From contig MVAQ01000063.1 of NCBI GenBank assembly GCA_014825775.1, forward strand, positions 1-64,000: DNA of 64,000 bases. Direction: 5' to 3'. The translations under genes and the position numbers were made by a program. Below, piece after piece: positions 54,309 through 64,000 of the stretch. Below the pieces are notes generated by a model. It worked only from the letters and a program-made list of their open reading frames with translations, had not been told where the DNA came from and searched no databases. Origin of the DNA: Krasilnikovozyma curviuscula. Its lineage: Eukaryota; Basidiomycota; Tremellomycetes; Cystofilobasidiales; Mrakiaceae. Each line of letters begins with the position of its first letter. The first letter of the stretch is position 1.

Positions 54309-57300
54309 TTATTTACTGGTGCTATTTTCAAGTTCCACTGCCAACGTAATCTCGTCCTTCGGTACGGTGATTTCTACTCCATCCACAATTCGGGAGAGTC
54401 CTACTTCTGTTGAAATGACATCGTCCGGTACTGGATCAACAGAGAAAAACCCAATGGGATATCAAGTCAGCCCCTCATTCAAATCCTCAAGAAGAAACGA
54501 TCCTCTTACCACCCGGACCAAGAGGGGACTTGTCTGACACTGTTTCCAGCAGGCTGGCATCCGGCGGCGAGATAGCGTCCATTGGAGTGAAGATTTTGGA
54601 AGCCAGATGTGGAATCGGACTGGCTGGTGTTATCATACCAAGGGAAAGGACCTCAGCCTTCTCCGAAAGCTCTTTATCCGCTGAGGACGACTTCGGTGGG
54701 AAATCGGAGGTGGGTAAATCTGTTCCTGGAATGCCAAAGGACCAAGGTGATTTTTTTCCTGTTGGAGTTGTCGGCTGGTCTTCCTCTTCATCTCCCTCGC
54801 TCATGTCTGGTATCTTGATTTCGTTTCCTGGCTTCCAGGCATCGGGGTCGTCGTCATCATCGAAGTCCTGGAACTCAGTTGCATCATTCCAGTCCAGCGC
54901 TTGAAGAGCATCGTCGTTTGAAGAAGTAGATGGAGCGAAGTCATCGCCGAAAGGATCTCTGTTATCTTCAGCAGGCGGTGTGTCTCCTCCACCTTGGAAG
55001 CTTCCCCATGCGTCATCATCATCAAATCCAGTCACCGGTGAGAAGGAGGCCTCGAAAGACATTGGTACTCTTGATCCTCCTTGTGATGGTGCTGAGTTGG
55101 TTGACACCGACATTTCCCTTCGAGAACCAAATGAATCAGAGGAATCAAACGAGTTGTCGCCTATCCAATCTGCGTCATCGTCATCATCGTCATCAGAAGA
55201 GCTCTCAAACTGTCGATCGGAACCACCAGAAGTCATTTGCTGCACCAGATACCTCGAGAACTGAAAGAAAATTGAACACAAACGTTAAAACATGTGAAAG
55301 TGAAATAGTAGAGGTGCTTTGACAAGCTTACCTGATCCTGCCCAGTAGACTCTCCTTCCTCGCCACTACTGGAGAAGCCAAACCCTCTTGAGAAAGTAGT
55401 GTGACCAAGTGCGGACGAATGCGAAGGTAGGTCACCATCGTCATCATCGTCCTCTTCTTCACTATCACTCTTGTTCGAACCTCCAGCGACGCTCGACATT
55501 GTCGTAGTCCTTGGTTTACCACCGCCCAGCACTGAGTTGTCCTTCACTTTAGACTCGTTGTACGCTCCTTCCACAAAAGAGTTCCACTCGGATTCAATAA
55601 AGGTCTCCTTGATGGTTGAGAGTAGTTCGGCAGGACAACGCTGGAAGAACTTGACGATGTCTTCTGCTATCAAAACAAGATGACCCATGAATCCCAACCG
55701 ATTCGAGCGTCCCCCAGACCTAAGGCAGCATTGATCAGTATATGATTACCCGGAAACAGGTTTATAAACTCACGAAGCAGCGTCATTCAGCTTCTGGCCA
55801 TGAAGGATCTTATCCACGATCTTCGTGTCTTGGAAGAGGGAAAGAACAAGATTTCGGTTAAAACCCGATTCCAGAGAACCTGTAAGAATCTGTTGAAGGA
55901 CATCGTAAACGACATTATGGAGGAAATTGTTGAGGGGGAAGTCGAACGTGAGGTCCTGATAAACAGAAGAAAAAGAAGTCAAACACCACAACCAACGCGG
56001 TGAAACACAAGAGAAGCGCTGGACAGAAACGAACGAGTAAAGTGGTAAGTAGGCCATGTTCGATAAATTTGCTCTTCAGCAGATCACCAGGAGACAAAGT
56101 TGGTGTGGAGGGCTCCTTGATGTTCGGTATTTCAGATGAAATCGAAGGGGCATGGGTGTTGGCGTGAACCGCTACTCGGCTGACAGACGCCGTTTCCGAA
56201 GCCGTAGATGTGAGTTCCAATGGAGTTTCAGCGAGAGACGTCATTGGGGTCAAATCCTCTTCAGAAGGAGACAGGGGGGAAGACAGGGGCAATGGTGGGT
56301 TTTGTGGGATGGAAGATGCTGATTCAGGATCTTCGGCATTGCGAGGGAGCTCTGCGTGGAGCTGGGTTGGCGTAGAAGTCGCTACAACAGGCGTAGCATC
56401 GCCCGTTACGGATACATCTTCCATACCTATCTGATCCTCATCATCGTCATCATCCTGATTATCATCGTCCTCATCTTGATCTGGACTATGCGACCTCGAG
56501 CTGCTCGTACTCGCAACACTGACCGGCAGCTCCTTCGCCTCCTGTAGATGGTCCTCAGCGGAAGGGTCATCGTCCTCTCCATTTCCTTGGCTGAGAGCTC
56601 GTGCAAGCTCTTCCAGCCCAGAGAGACCACCGAGAAGGTGGCCATCGTCGTCGTATGATGGTCCTCCTCCTGCGGGGCGGTTCAAGATGGCCATGTTGGA
56701 GCAGTGCAGAAGTTCAGCATAGAGCTCAACAATACGGAATCTCTCCAATGTGAGAGGTTCCATGGGACCATATCCAGTCACCACGAGTGTAGTCTTTGAC
56801 AGACATTACAGTCAGGTAAGAACGCACAGTATACTGGAACCATTGACAAGCACAAACTCACATCAGAACGAGGACTTTTTAAAAGTTGTTGGAAGTGACC
56901 CAATCGAGCACTCAGCACTGTGAGAAGGTTGCCGAGATGGACGATACCCATCCTGCTAGTCATGGCTACCAACGCATCTTCCATTGCCCTCCTCGACTCT
57001 TCTTCTCGTTCCAGTGCCGTCTTCTCTACTACCAATTCCTCTTCTTGAGACTCTAAATCAGATGCGAATTGTTTCGGTGATGAAGGTGATGACGGGTTGG
57101 GTGTGCGTTGGAGGTTCATGAGCCTGTTTCGTAGCGTGTGGAAGAGATGAGGTTCTGAGTAATCCGAATTGTTCTTCCTGATGATTTCAATAAAGACTGA
57201 TATCGATGAAGTCAAGCTCGAAACGGCAGTTGCTGTTGCTGATGTTTCGTATTCGTCCAAGGCAAAGATATCATCCTCTTTAGCCTCCGCTCGACCGTTT

Positions 57301-58604
57301 TCGGTGAGAACCGAATCATGGTCGAGCATGAACCCTACAAGTCTTTCCACTGTATCTTCAGCAACGAGTTCTCTAGCAAGCCTATTGTTTCTCATGCCTC
57401 CGAATCCACCTTCTGTTCCAGCATCGCCGTTCGTTGCATTCGTTGCGTTGGGGTTGAAGGGACCTGACGCTGGTGCTGCCATTACGACTATTCCTTTGAG
57501 AAGATCACAAATTGTGTCGTGCATTCGACAGGTGTTGGATGGTGAGAGGAGGGCGGTGAGACGAGGTATCAGAGATTCGGACGAAAACCACTGGGGCAGG
57601 AGGTGAGGAGCACACAATGCAGAAAAAAGTCAATCTGAAGTTCGCAAACACAAGTTCCCCAGTAAAACAATTTGTGGACTCACATCAATAACTCCCTGTC
57701 CAGCGGACGAGTCTTCACACTGCATCAGCCTAAAAAGCAGCTCAACAATCGCCGGTGAGCTGATTTTAGCCAACAGACGTTCGAGGATGAAAGGCTGGGC
57801 ACGAATGAATGCAAGCATCTATTGGAAAACAAGCGAGTCAACCAAGGGCACAGTGGTTAGCGCAGGGTGAAAAATTCGGTGGGGAGGAGCGATTTCACAC
57901 ACCTCTACAGTCTTCTTTGACACAAACATGGCATTCACTCGACTCCAATTGCCATAAACGACTTCCTTCTTATCAGCTTCCCAAATTGCAATCTTCTCCA
58001 ACTGATATTTTTGCTCTGCCGATTCCGTAGCCGTCGCAGTCACATCATTTTCAACCTCGACGTCGGGTAAGGTCACTGTAATCTCGGATGCTGACGGTTC
58101 TTCAAGTGGTGCTACTTCAGGATCTTCAGGCTTCTCTTCTGATGAGGGTATTGGGCCAAGGACGACTTCCCAGAAGTCTTTCAACAGGTCCGGTTCGTCT
58201 GGCGACAGGGCAGTTTCAACGATTGCCCAGATTTCTGAGCACAACACTTCCGTTGCTAATTGAGGGAATCTGGAAACAGAAGAGCCAATTGACAAGATGA
58301 CTAGCGTCAGGCCATATACTTCGAAAAGGAATAGGGAGAAACCCCAAGCGTACCTCTGCCTCCTTCGTCGCTCCTCCTCTGAATCTGACTGTGGATCAGG
58401 CTCCTCCAAATTCTTGACGACCCATCCCATAAGCCCTCGTATCGACTCGGGCCTTCCCAGGAACTCAATCAGCTTGGGATTTTGGGTCTTACATTCCGTG
58501 AGCAGGTCATCCTCGTCCAGGAGCTCGTCCAGCGAAGGTGGGGGGTCTGACCTCGAGAGAAGCGACTCAAACGAGGACCCTGCCGACACGAACCGCCAAA
58601 ACAT
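54309..58604 (-). CDS. SIT4-phosphatase-associated SAPS family protein
   Basis: A regulatory subunit of the PP6-like phosphatase Sit4 (yeast Sap155/185/190, fission yeast Ekc1), acting in cell-cycle, TOR and trafficking signalling. The start MFWRFVSAGSSFESLLSRSD is the characteristic SAPS N-terminus. LTECKTQNPKLIEFLGRPES follows, then FPQLATEVLCSEIWAIVETA, NWSRVNAMFVSKKTVE, AFIRAQPFILERLLAKISSP and IVELLFRLMQCEDSSAGQGV. Further on come SNTCRMHDTICDLLKGIVVM and LTLERFRIVELYAELLHCSN, helical repeats typical of the family, then acidic, Ser-rich regions. A spliced last exon adds DDVISTEVGLSRIVDGVEIT and ends LENSTSK at 54309. This exon is reached through a ggtaag donor at GPGG, so the open frame running on to 54487 is not the true end. 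Total length is close to 1,000 residues. A large insertion of acidic and Ser/Pro sequence (FNPNATNATNG, EDDDNQDDDDDEDQ) is common in fungi. Confidence 0.85.
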
Positions 58605-59027
58605 CGAGAGAGAGGTATGGAGAGGTAAACGAGCACAAGCTGGATGCTGAACGGTTGGAAAAGTAGAGTTTGGGATGACCTTTTGTCGGCACATGAGTGC
58701 CAATGGCGCGCTTAGGCTGGCACTTGTTGCCACTAGCAGACGACAAAATACAAAAGTCACATTGAGAAATAATCGCATACCCAATAGGTATTGAAAATAC
58801 AGATATAAATGGAAGAGACAGTAGAAATCAATCGGAGCTTCCAAACAGATAACTTTCCTCCTTTGTTTTGATTGCGCCTTGCGCTTTCCCGTAAAAGGTG
58901 ATTGAAGAATTATTCATCTATATAGAGAGGCAGATCCTTAACTCTGATGATGATATAGAGAGTATCAAGCAAGGAAGTTTTTGTTTAGGAGTTGGTTCTG
59001 GTTCGTGTCTACAGTCCGATGATCCAT
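58605..59027. promoter_or_regulatory. SAPS upstream region and MIC60 3' region
   Basis: Both neighbours are on the minus strand. The SAPS ATG is at 58604; an in-frame upstream extension with a hydrophobic leader is rejected because SAPS proteins begin with MFWRF. No other gene is seen. Confidence 0.45.
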
Positions 59028-62000
59028 TTAAACAATTTTCAGAGAAGCAAGCTTAGCTTCAGTTGCAGCAATCTGTAATGGAAGGTGACAAAAGAAACAG
59101 CCTATTAGTCGCCAATATTGACTCAAGTAAAATAACAAGGACACGATAAAATTCACCTCGATTGCCTGTTCAACTTCCAATCTCTGTCTAACGCTCCTCA
59201 ACCAATCTTGACTGACTTTACCAGCCCAACCTCTCAGCGAGTTGATTTCTCTCGCCGCGCTATCCAAATCACCTTTCTGCAGCAAGTACCACTCTGCCCT
59301 CGCAACGACGCTCCTCACGTCGTCGCCCTGTGGGAATCCGTCCTTCTTGAACATAAATTTGGAAAGACCAATTGACGCGACGTGCGAGAGAACACCAGCG
59401 TCAGCTGAGTCGGGAACAAGGGAGACGGAAAGGATAGATGGTGCGATTTTGGTGAGGAAGGAATTTGTGAGATGTGTCACTGATTCGACTCCGCTGGAGG
59501 CGACAGAAGATGGGATGGAAGAGAGAGCCACCGAGGAGACACTGTCAGGGGTGGTAGAGACTGTGGACTTCAAAGCGGCAAGTTGGCCGGAGAATGGTTG
59601 CTTTGATGGTGACGCCAGTGCCGTTTGAACAGCTCGAAGAGCGGACCACAGTGTCTGAAAACGTTCCAATGCTTGTCAGTCAAGACTGGCGTTGATCACG
59701 TAGATGCAAAACAAAGACTGACGTGGACTCGAACGTTCTCATCCAACACTTTAACATTATCCAGACTCAACTCCTCTAGCTTCTTCAAGCCCGTCTCGAG
59801 TTCTTGGATCTTACTTAATCGACCACCACGTTCCGTCTCGACTCTCGTCTTGATTTCGCGTATCCATCGCTTTTGAAGTTCAATTCCTTGAGCAATGACT
59901 TCTTCCTTCAACCTGTATAATACCCGCCACGCCAGAATAGAACGGTCAATGAAAGGTAGGAGACGTTCGTTCAGATTCGCATCACGGCACGGGTTTATGA
60001 CAAAGAGACCAAACGAACCTTCTCTCAGTCAACTCATTTCTGACAACCTCGTCCTTCTCCATTCTCTCCCTCCACTCATTTCGGAGTCTATCCTTCTCAA
60101 TTTTAACTTCCTCAGCCCAACCAGCTTCCTTCTTCTCGACCTCCCCTGCCCAGGCAGCCTCCTTTCTCTTCAACTCTTCCTCAAACTCATCCTTCTTCTT
60201 CTTGAGCTCAACCGCAGCAGCATCCCGCTCCTTAGACCTTGCACTCGAGATCTGAGTCGAGAGGGTCTCGAGCTCCGTCTGTGCGTGGGACAACAGCTCA
60301 ACGGCAGAGGGAATCACAGTCGGAGTTCTCTCGACGTACTTAGCAAGACTGTCGATAGTGCCGGCAAGTTGTTTAACAATTTCATCCCCGCCAGAGAGTG
60401 TGGATGCGATCGAGGGCACTTTGGGAGCGACAACAGCGTCGCCGAGTTTTTGGTGAAGGACAGAGCCGGTCGAGGAGGAGAGTTTCTTTGGTGGTGGGGC
60501 GTAGCCAGAGGGGATCGAGTGGCCCAGTGGAAGAGGTTCAGACCAGACTTTTGGACCACCATCCTTAACATCTGTCGTTGGTGGGGATGGAATTGATTCC
60601 TTGACTTCGTGGACCTTCTTTCCTAGAGCAACCTCAGCTTGTTCAGCCAATTCTTTGACATCTTCACTCCATTGCTGAACTTTCTCCTGAGCTTGGTCAG
60701 CAGCGTCTAAAGTAGAATTCTTGACGTCCGCAGCAGTCGATTTCGCGCTAGAGACGAGATTTGCAGCTTTATCCTGAGCTGAGGTGACAACCTCGGTGGA
60801 AGCTTTTTGTGCACTAATGAGCAAGGCACTGGCCTTTGACTGAGCTTCAGAAGCCTTTTGCTGAGCTTCAGCGCTGATCTTGTTGACTTGATCCTTGACG
60901 ATCTTCTTAGCATCCTCTGCGCTTCCTTCAACCTTCTTCTCAACTTCTTTAGCTTTGATAACCGCTGGTGATGGAGCAACTGGAGCTGGGGGTGGTGGTG
61001 GGGGCCTCAAGTCCCCGAGATCTTTGCCCTTGAAGTTCTCAGCAGCAGACACATCACCACCACGAATCAGGGGCTGCTTTGTTGTTTTAGGGGCAAAGAG
61101 TGATGGGTAGGTAACATCGCTTTTTGGTGACGCCGAGTTGAGAGTGGACACTTTGTCTAAAGCATCGGCTGGGATCTTTTCCAAGTCTGACACGCCTTTG
61201 TTCAAGGCTGAAGTAGCAGGTCCAACAGCCTCCTTAGCTCTCTTCTCAGCTTCTTTGACAGCTTTTGAGACTTTGTCTTTGACTTCAGTAGTCTTGGACT
61301 GGACGTCAGCTTTGAGCTTCAGCGCTTCTTCCCGGATGGCGGCTGCTTTAGCAGCAGCAGCGGCTTTGGCTGAGGTGGTTGCCTCAGAGATGGTATTCAC
61401 TGCTGAAGATGCGGATGGGCTTGATGATGAGGGGAAGTAGGTCATGTAAAGGTTCTCAATGGCGCTGTAGAACAAGCGTGAAAAAAGGTGAGAAAACAGC
61501 GGCAGGTCAATCATACAAACAGATGTCTACGTATCAACACGTCTTTAACACAAGACAATCCACGTGGACAGTCATTCCGTGCTATCATTCGCCGACGCAA
61601 CAACAAGAACCGAAGAAAACGAACGAAACTCACCCAACGCCTTGCTGACCTGCCTTAATCACATCCTGCAGACCAATCTGATCCCAACCTCTATCTTCAG
61701 CAGTAGCAAATAGAGTCTTTGCACCTGGCAGGGTTTCTTCAAAGGTGTCTCTGACGGTATCGTTGTTGAGTGCGAGCAAGGTCGTCGATGAGACGGTAAG
61801 TGTTCCCAGGACGGTTGAGTAGATGAAGAACCTCCTGACTGGGTGAGACTTCTTGATTGGTTTCCCTTGGAAGGTTTCAGCAAGAACCTTTGAGGAAGAT
61901 GAGATACGCTGCAGGGACGGAAGGAGGGACTTAAAAGTCAGCTCTCTTGAGATGGGGCGGACTAACGAAGGACGACGAAGGGATGAGAAAAAAAAAGTGG

Positions 62001-62088
62001 GACAGCCTCGTACCCTTGAAGTGTTTCCTCTGACTGCAACAGCAGACAAAGAGGACAGACGCTTCCTCTGAGCAACAGCTGCTGACAT
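59028..62088 (-). CDS. MIC60: MICOS complex subunit Mic60 (mitofilin)
   Basis: The inner-membrane organiser of cristae junctions. The N-terminus MSAAVAQRKRLSSLSAVAVR is a basic mitochondrial presequence. One membrane segment follows (RRFFIYSTVLGTLTVSSTTL). The intermembrane-space part has Ala/Lys-rich repeats (KASEAQSKASALLISAQKAS), a proline run, and a long coiled coil (KKKKDEFEEELKRKEAAWAG). The C-terminal mitofilin domain reads ARAEWYLLQKGDLDSAAREI and NSLRGWAGKVSQDWLRSVRQ and ends ATEAKLASLKIV. A 105-nt stretch near the start (61909-62013) looks like an intron (gtacga donor, gctgac branch, cctgcag acceptor) but is a multiple of three without a stop, so it could be retained; removing it leaves a cleaner presequence. 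The length of about 700 residues fits fungal Mic60. Confidence 0.9.
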
Positions 62089-62538
62089 CTTTCGTCCAGT
62101 TGAAATCAAGGGTAACCTTGATCGACGTTGGTGGGCAGCTTTCGGCGGTACGAGGGGCGTTCGACTGTTTCGATCGGAATTTCTATTGCATAGTTTAGAA
62201 CCGAAAGACAGCTTTCGCGATTGTGCCCTAATGGGTCCCAAGATAATTTGTGGGTAGTCGTTTTTAGTATTTTTCCTCGGAGATACCTGAGAAGGTTGCG
62301 CTTCTCTGGCTTTAAATGGTGGTACCCTTTCGCACCATCGACATAGAAAGGATAAGACCATGTGACATACTTTCAAGAATGAGAAATTGAAATCAAAGTC
62401 AACTTGAAGTGTAAACAAAGCCAGGGGCGCCAGCGAACGTCATCATCACTGAGACTGAGGGAGCGTGCTACTCCAAAATATTGCCGGTCCTCTACAGATT
62501 TCCTCCAATCGCAACTTGTTCTAAACCGTTGCAGCAAC
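62089..62538. promoter_or_regulatory. Divergent promoter of MIC60 and a small gene
   Basis: A 450-base gap between two divergent ATGs, so the two genes may share regulation. No motif could be assigned by eye. Confidence 0.45.
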
Positions 62539-62935
62539 ATGTTTAAAAAGCTTTTTTCGTTGGGGAGCAAGACGAGCAGCCGAATGGACCCATCAATCGA
62601 TCCAGCGTCCCGATCAGCAGCACCTTCTCGAGTGAGTTCACCTCAACTTGTTTGATAGGATTGACTTGTCCCTTGATGCTCTTCGATATGAGTTTTAGTT
62701 CAAATCGAGCCCAGCTTCATTCTCCCAACCCACCCAGCCTCTCAATAAAACCCCTCCTCTCCACCAACCAAAACAAACCCCACCAATAGAAAGCAGCCTA
62801 GCACAACGTGACGCTTTAGCAATCACACGGATGGAAGCTCGTTTCGGTGGGGCAGACCAGCAGACTTTGGAGACGAGTCATCTGGATGGATCAATGGGGA
62901 AGGAGACGCAGCGGAATATGTATCGAGTGATTTGA
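62539..62935 (+). CDS. Small uncharacterised protein divergent from MIC60
   Basis: About 109 residues from two exons. Exon 1: MFKKLFSLGSKTSSRMDPSI, DPASRSAAPSR, ending before gtgagt. Exon 2 begins after ...gagttttag: FKSSPASFSQPTQPLNKTPP, then LAQRDALAITRMEARFGGAD and a C-terminus QRNMYRVI. The N-terminal MFKKLFSLG is amphipathic with two lysines and could be a membrane-binding or presequence-like helix; the middle is Pro/Gln/Ser-rich and disordered; QRDALAITRMEARF is predicted helical. I do not recognise the family. The phase-0 junction, branch-like gattgac, and clear donor and acceptor support the model. The ATG is the first in the transcript direction and lies close to the presumed promoter. 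Confidence 0.55.
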
Positions 62936-63280
62936 GTTACTTCTAATGATTCGCTAAGAGTGGGAGTAATATTGGAAGGAAACCCAGGGCTGGAAACAAT
63001 AGCGTGATATTTAGTTTCTGTATGTTACTTGAGAGAAATACGTGGGTTATATCATTTTGGCTGTTTCACTGATACTATTCTTCATATCTCAGAATGTTTC
63101 AAACTCTTCCAAGTGACAAGAGAACTTCATTATTAGATAGAGTGATATAAGTAGCGTTTCAACTTAGTAGCGTTTCAATTTAAATTAAAAATTAAAGATG
63201 ACTTGAGAATTAGATCTGGAGATATTACTAGAAAAGGGGGGTGCGAAGCGTTGTGACAGTGAAGAGGCACTCAAAAGTCA
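62936..63280. other. Convergent AT-rich spacer
   Basis: Between the small gene and the Ato-type transporter. AT-rich near 63120-63240 and containing a 16-nt tandem repeat, it should hold both 3' ends. No gene is seen. Confidence 0.45.
63150..63181. repeat. Imperfect 16-nt tandem repeat
   Basis: agtagcgtttcaactt (63150-63165) is followed directly by agtagcgtttcaattt (63166-63181), one mismatch. It lies in the convergent AT-rich spacer. Confidence 0.85.
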
Positions 63281-64000
63281 TTAGGCTTGAGTACCCTCAA
63301 CAACTCTCTCCTTTGGACTCAGGTCTCCCAAAACTGGGAGCCTGAACAATGAGCTTTCAGTGGTTAAAAGAGAGGCGAAAGCGGCGTAGTAAGCAGTGCT
63401 GTTAGATTGAACGGAGATTGCTATTAGTCAAGTTATTCGCAGAGTAGTAAGAGTTCCAAGGGAAATTACAAAGCGGCAATGATTCCAAAAGCACCTCCAG
63501 CAGTGATCAGGTGCGTGTTGGTTGGATGGTAGTAAGATAGACCGATAAAGAGGAGGAATAAGTCAACCATTGACAAGCAGAAGACCAACCCTCCGGAAGC
63601 GCGGTGCGCTGCGATGGTGAACAACGTCCTGATTAGTTGACGGAGAAGTCACATAAGTGATTTGAGGTAAGGCAAGAGTGAGAGCAAAGTGATGGTTCTC
63701 AGTGCTTACAAAGTGATGAACCAGGTGAAGAAAAACATGCCGGCGGCGTGAGAGAATTCGAGGGTGTCAGTGTATGAGCTTCGTAATTTCAGGAAGAGCA
63801 GCAAGACGAATTAGTGGATCTGATAAAGGGGAATTTGAACTGAGGAAAAGACCCTACGTTGAGACATCAGACCATGGAGAGAGAAGGACAACCAAACTAA
63901 AGAATAAGCCGGAGAGGGACAAGTAGAGTGATGCACCGTATGTGTTACCAGTTGGGAAACTCCCTGAAAATCAGTTGAGATGAGTTGGGTAGAGAGATGG
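63281..64000 (-). CDS. GPR1/FUN34/YaaH (Ato) family membrane transporter, 5' end cut off
   Basis: A six-helix plasma-membrane protein related to yeast Ady2/Ato1, which moves acetate and is linked to ammonium export. Only the C-terminal two thirds are inside the window; the N-terminus lies beyond 64000. Exons on the minus strand read FPTGNTYGASLYLSLSGLFF, SLVVLLSPWSDVST, then SYTDTLEFSHAAGMFFFTWF, a segment with RTLFTIAAHRASGGLVFCLS, MVDLFLLFIGLSYYHPTNTH, and the final LITAGGAFGIIAAL. The last exon ends RLPVLGDLSPKERVVEGTQA. The 'GNTYGA' loop, the central glycine helix GGAFG and the 'LPV' near the end are family hallmarks. Intron branch points (aactgat) and short introns match the rest of the window. 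Confidence 0.8.

Noticed and set aside
54487..54520. SAPS protein ending GPGGKRIVSS
   Set aside because: A donor at GPGG and a good acceptor (...gttgatccag) add a terminal exon ending LENSTSK with coding character.
58605..58844. N-terminal extension of the SAPS protein with a hydrophobic leader
   Set aside because: SAPS proteins begin with MFWRF; the upstream frame lacks a proper ATG and reads through the leader region.
61138..61440. 100-codon plus-strand Ala/Ser-rich frame
   Set aside because: It is antisense to the Ala/Lys repeat region of MIC60.

Overview
This window reads as nuclear DNA of a filamentous or dimorphic fungus, most likely a basidiomycete. Genes are compact, sit on both strands and carry many short introns. 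Most introns have GT donors, CTRAY branch points (CTGAC, CTAAC, CTAAT) and AG acceptors. The gene set is eukaryotic and fungal: Xrn1, NOG2, Tim23, APC2, SAPS, Mic60, eL33, velvet, Sfp1-like and POT transporter. I see no bacterial operons, CRISPR arrays, intact transposons, rRNA genes or convincing tRNA genes. Subphylum cannot be fixed from the sequence alone.

Layout. 1-5 kb: a gene-free left edge, a GNAT acetyltransferase and a vacuolar-type M20 carboxypeptidase (CPS1-like). 5-12 kb, minus strand: nucleolar GTPase NOG2 and two short-chain dehydrogenases, one ending in the peroxisomal signal SKL and one of the 2-deoxy-D-gluconate 3-dehydrogenase type. 12.5-15 kb: a disordered serine-rich protein. 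15.4-24 kb: 5'-3' exoribonuclease XRN1, 5-formyl-THF cyclo-ligase and a velvet-domain regulator. 24-26.7 kb: a gene-poor stretch. 26.7-32 kb: TIM23 and the cullin subunit APC2. 33-47 kb: a POT peptide transporter, an Sfp1-like zinc-finger factor, ribosomal protein eL33, a twin-CX9C CMC1-like protein, and three small mutually related proteins of a family I do not recognise. 48-54 kb: a proline-rich protein with a globular C-terminus and a Rua1-like zinc-finger protein. 54-64 kb: a SIT4-phosphatase-associated SAPS protein, MIC60, a small unknown protein divergent from MIC60, and a truncated GPR1/FUN34/YaaH (Ato) membrane protein.

The genes do not form one pathway. They are mostly housekeeping: RNA decay, ribosome biogenesis, translation, mitochondrial import, cristae and COX assembly, mitosis, and one-carbon metabolism. 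Three putative transcription regulators (velvet, Sfp1-like, Rua1-like) are among them.

Three observations stand out. (1) A three-member family of small, serine-rich proteins shares an RRKP[AP]P box, a lysine-rich block and a C-terminal R-x-RE-[GE]-[IV]-V-type end. (2) Microexons of 11-17 nt encode family-defining or catalytic motifs: GIPK/FFRYI of XRN1, and HxD and NTDT of the carboxypeptidase. (3) Zinc-finger histidines in the Sfp1-like and Rua1-like proteins are completed only by splicing, so unspliced frames hide these domains. Exon boundaries were read by eye. Outer coordinates are start codon to stop codon and include introns.
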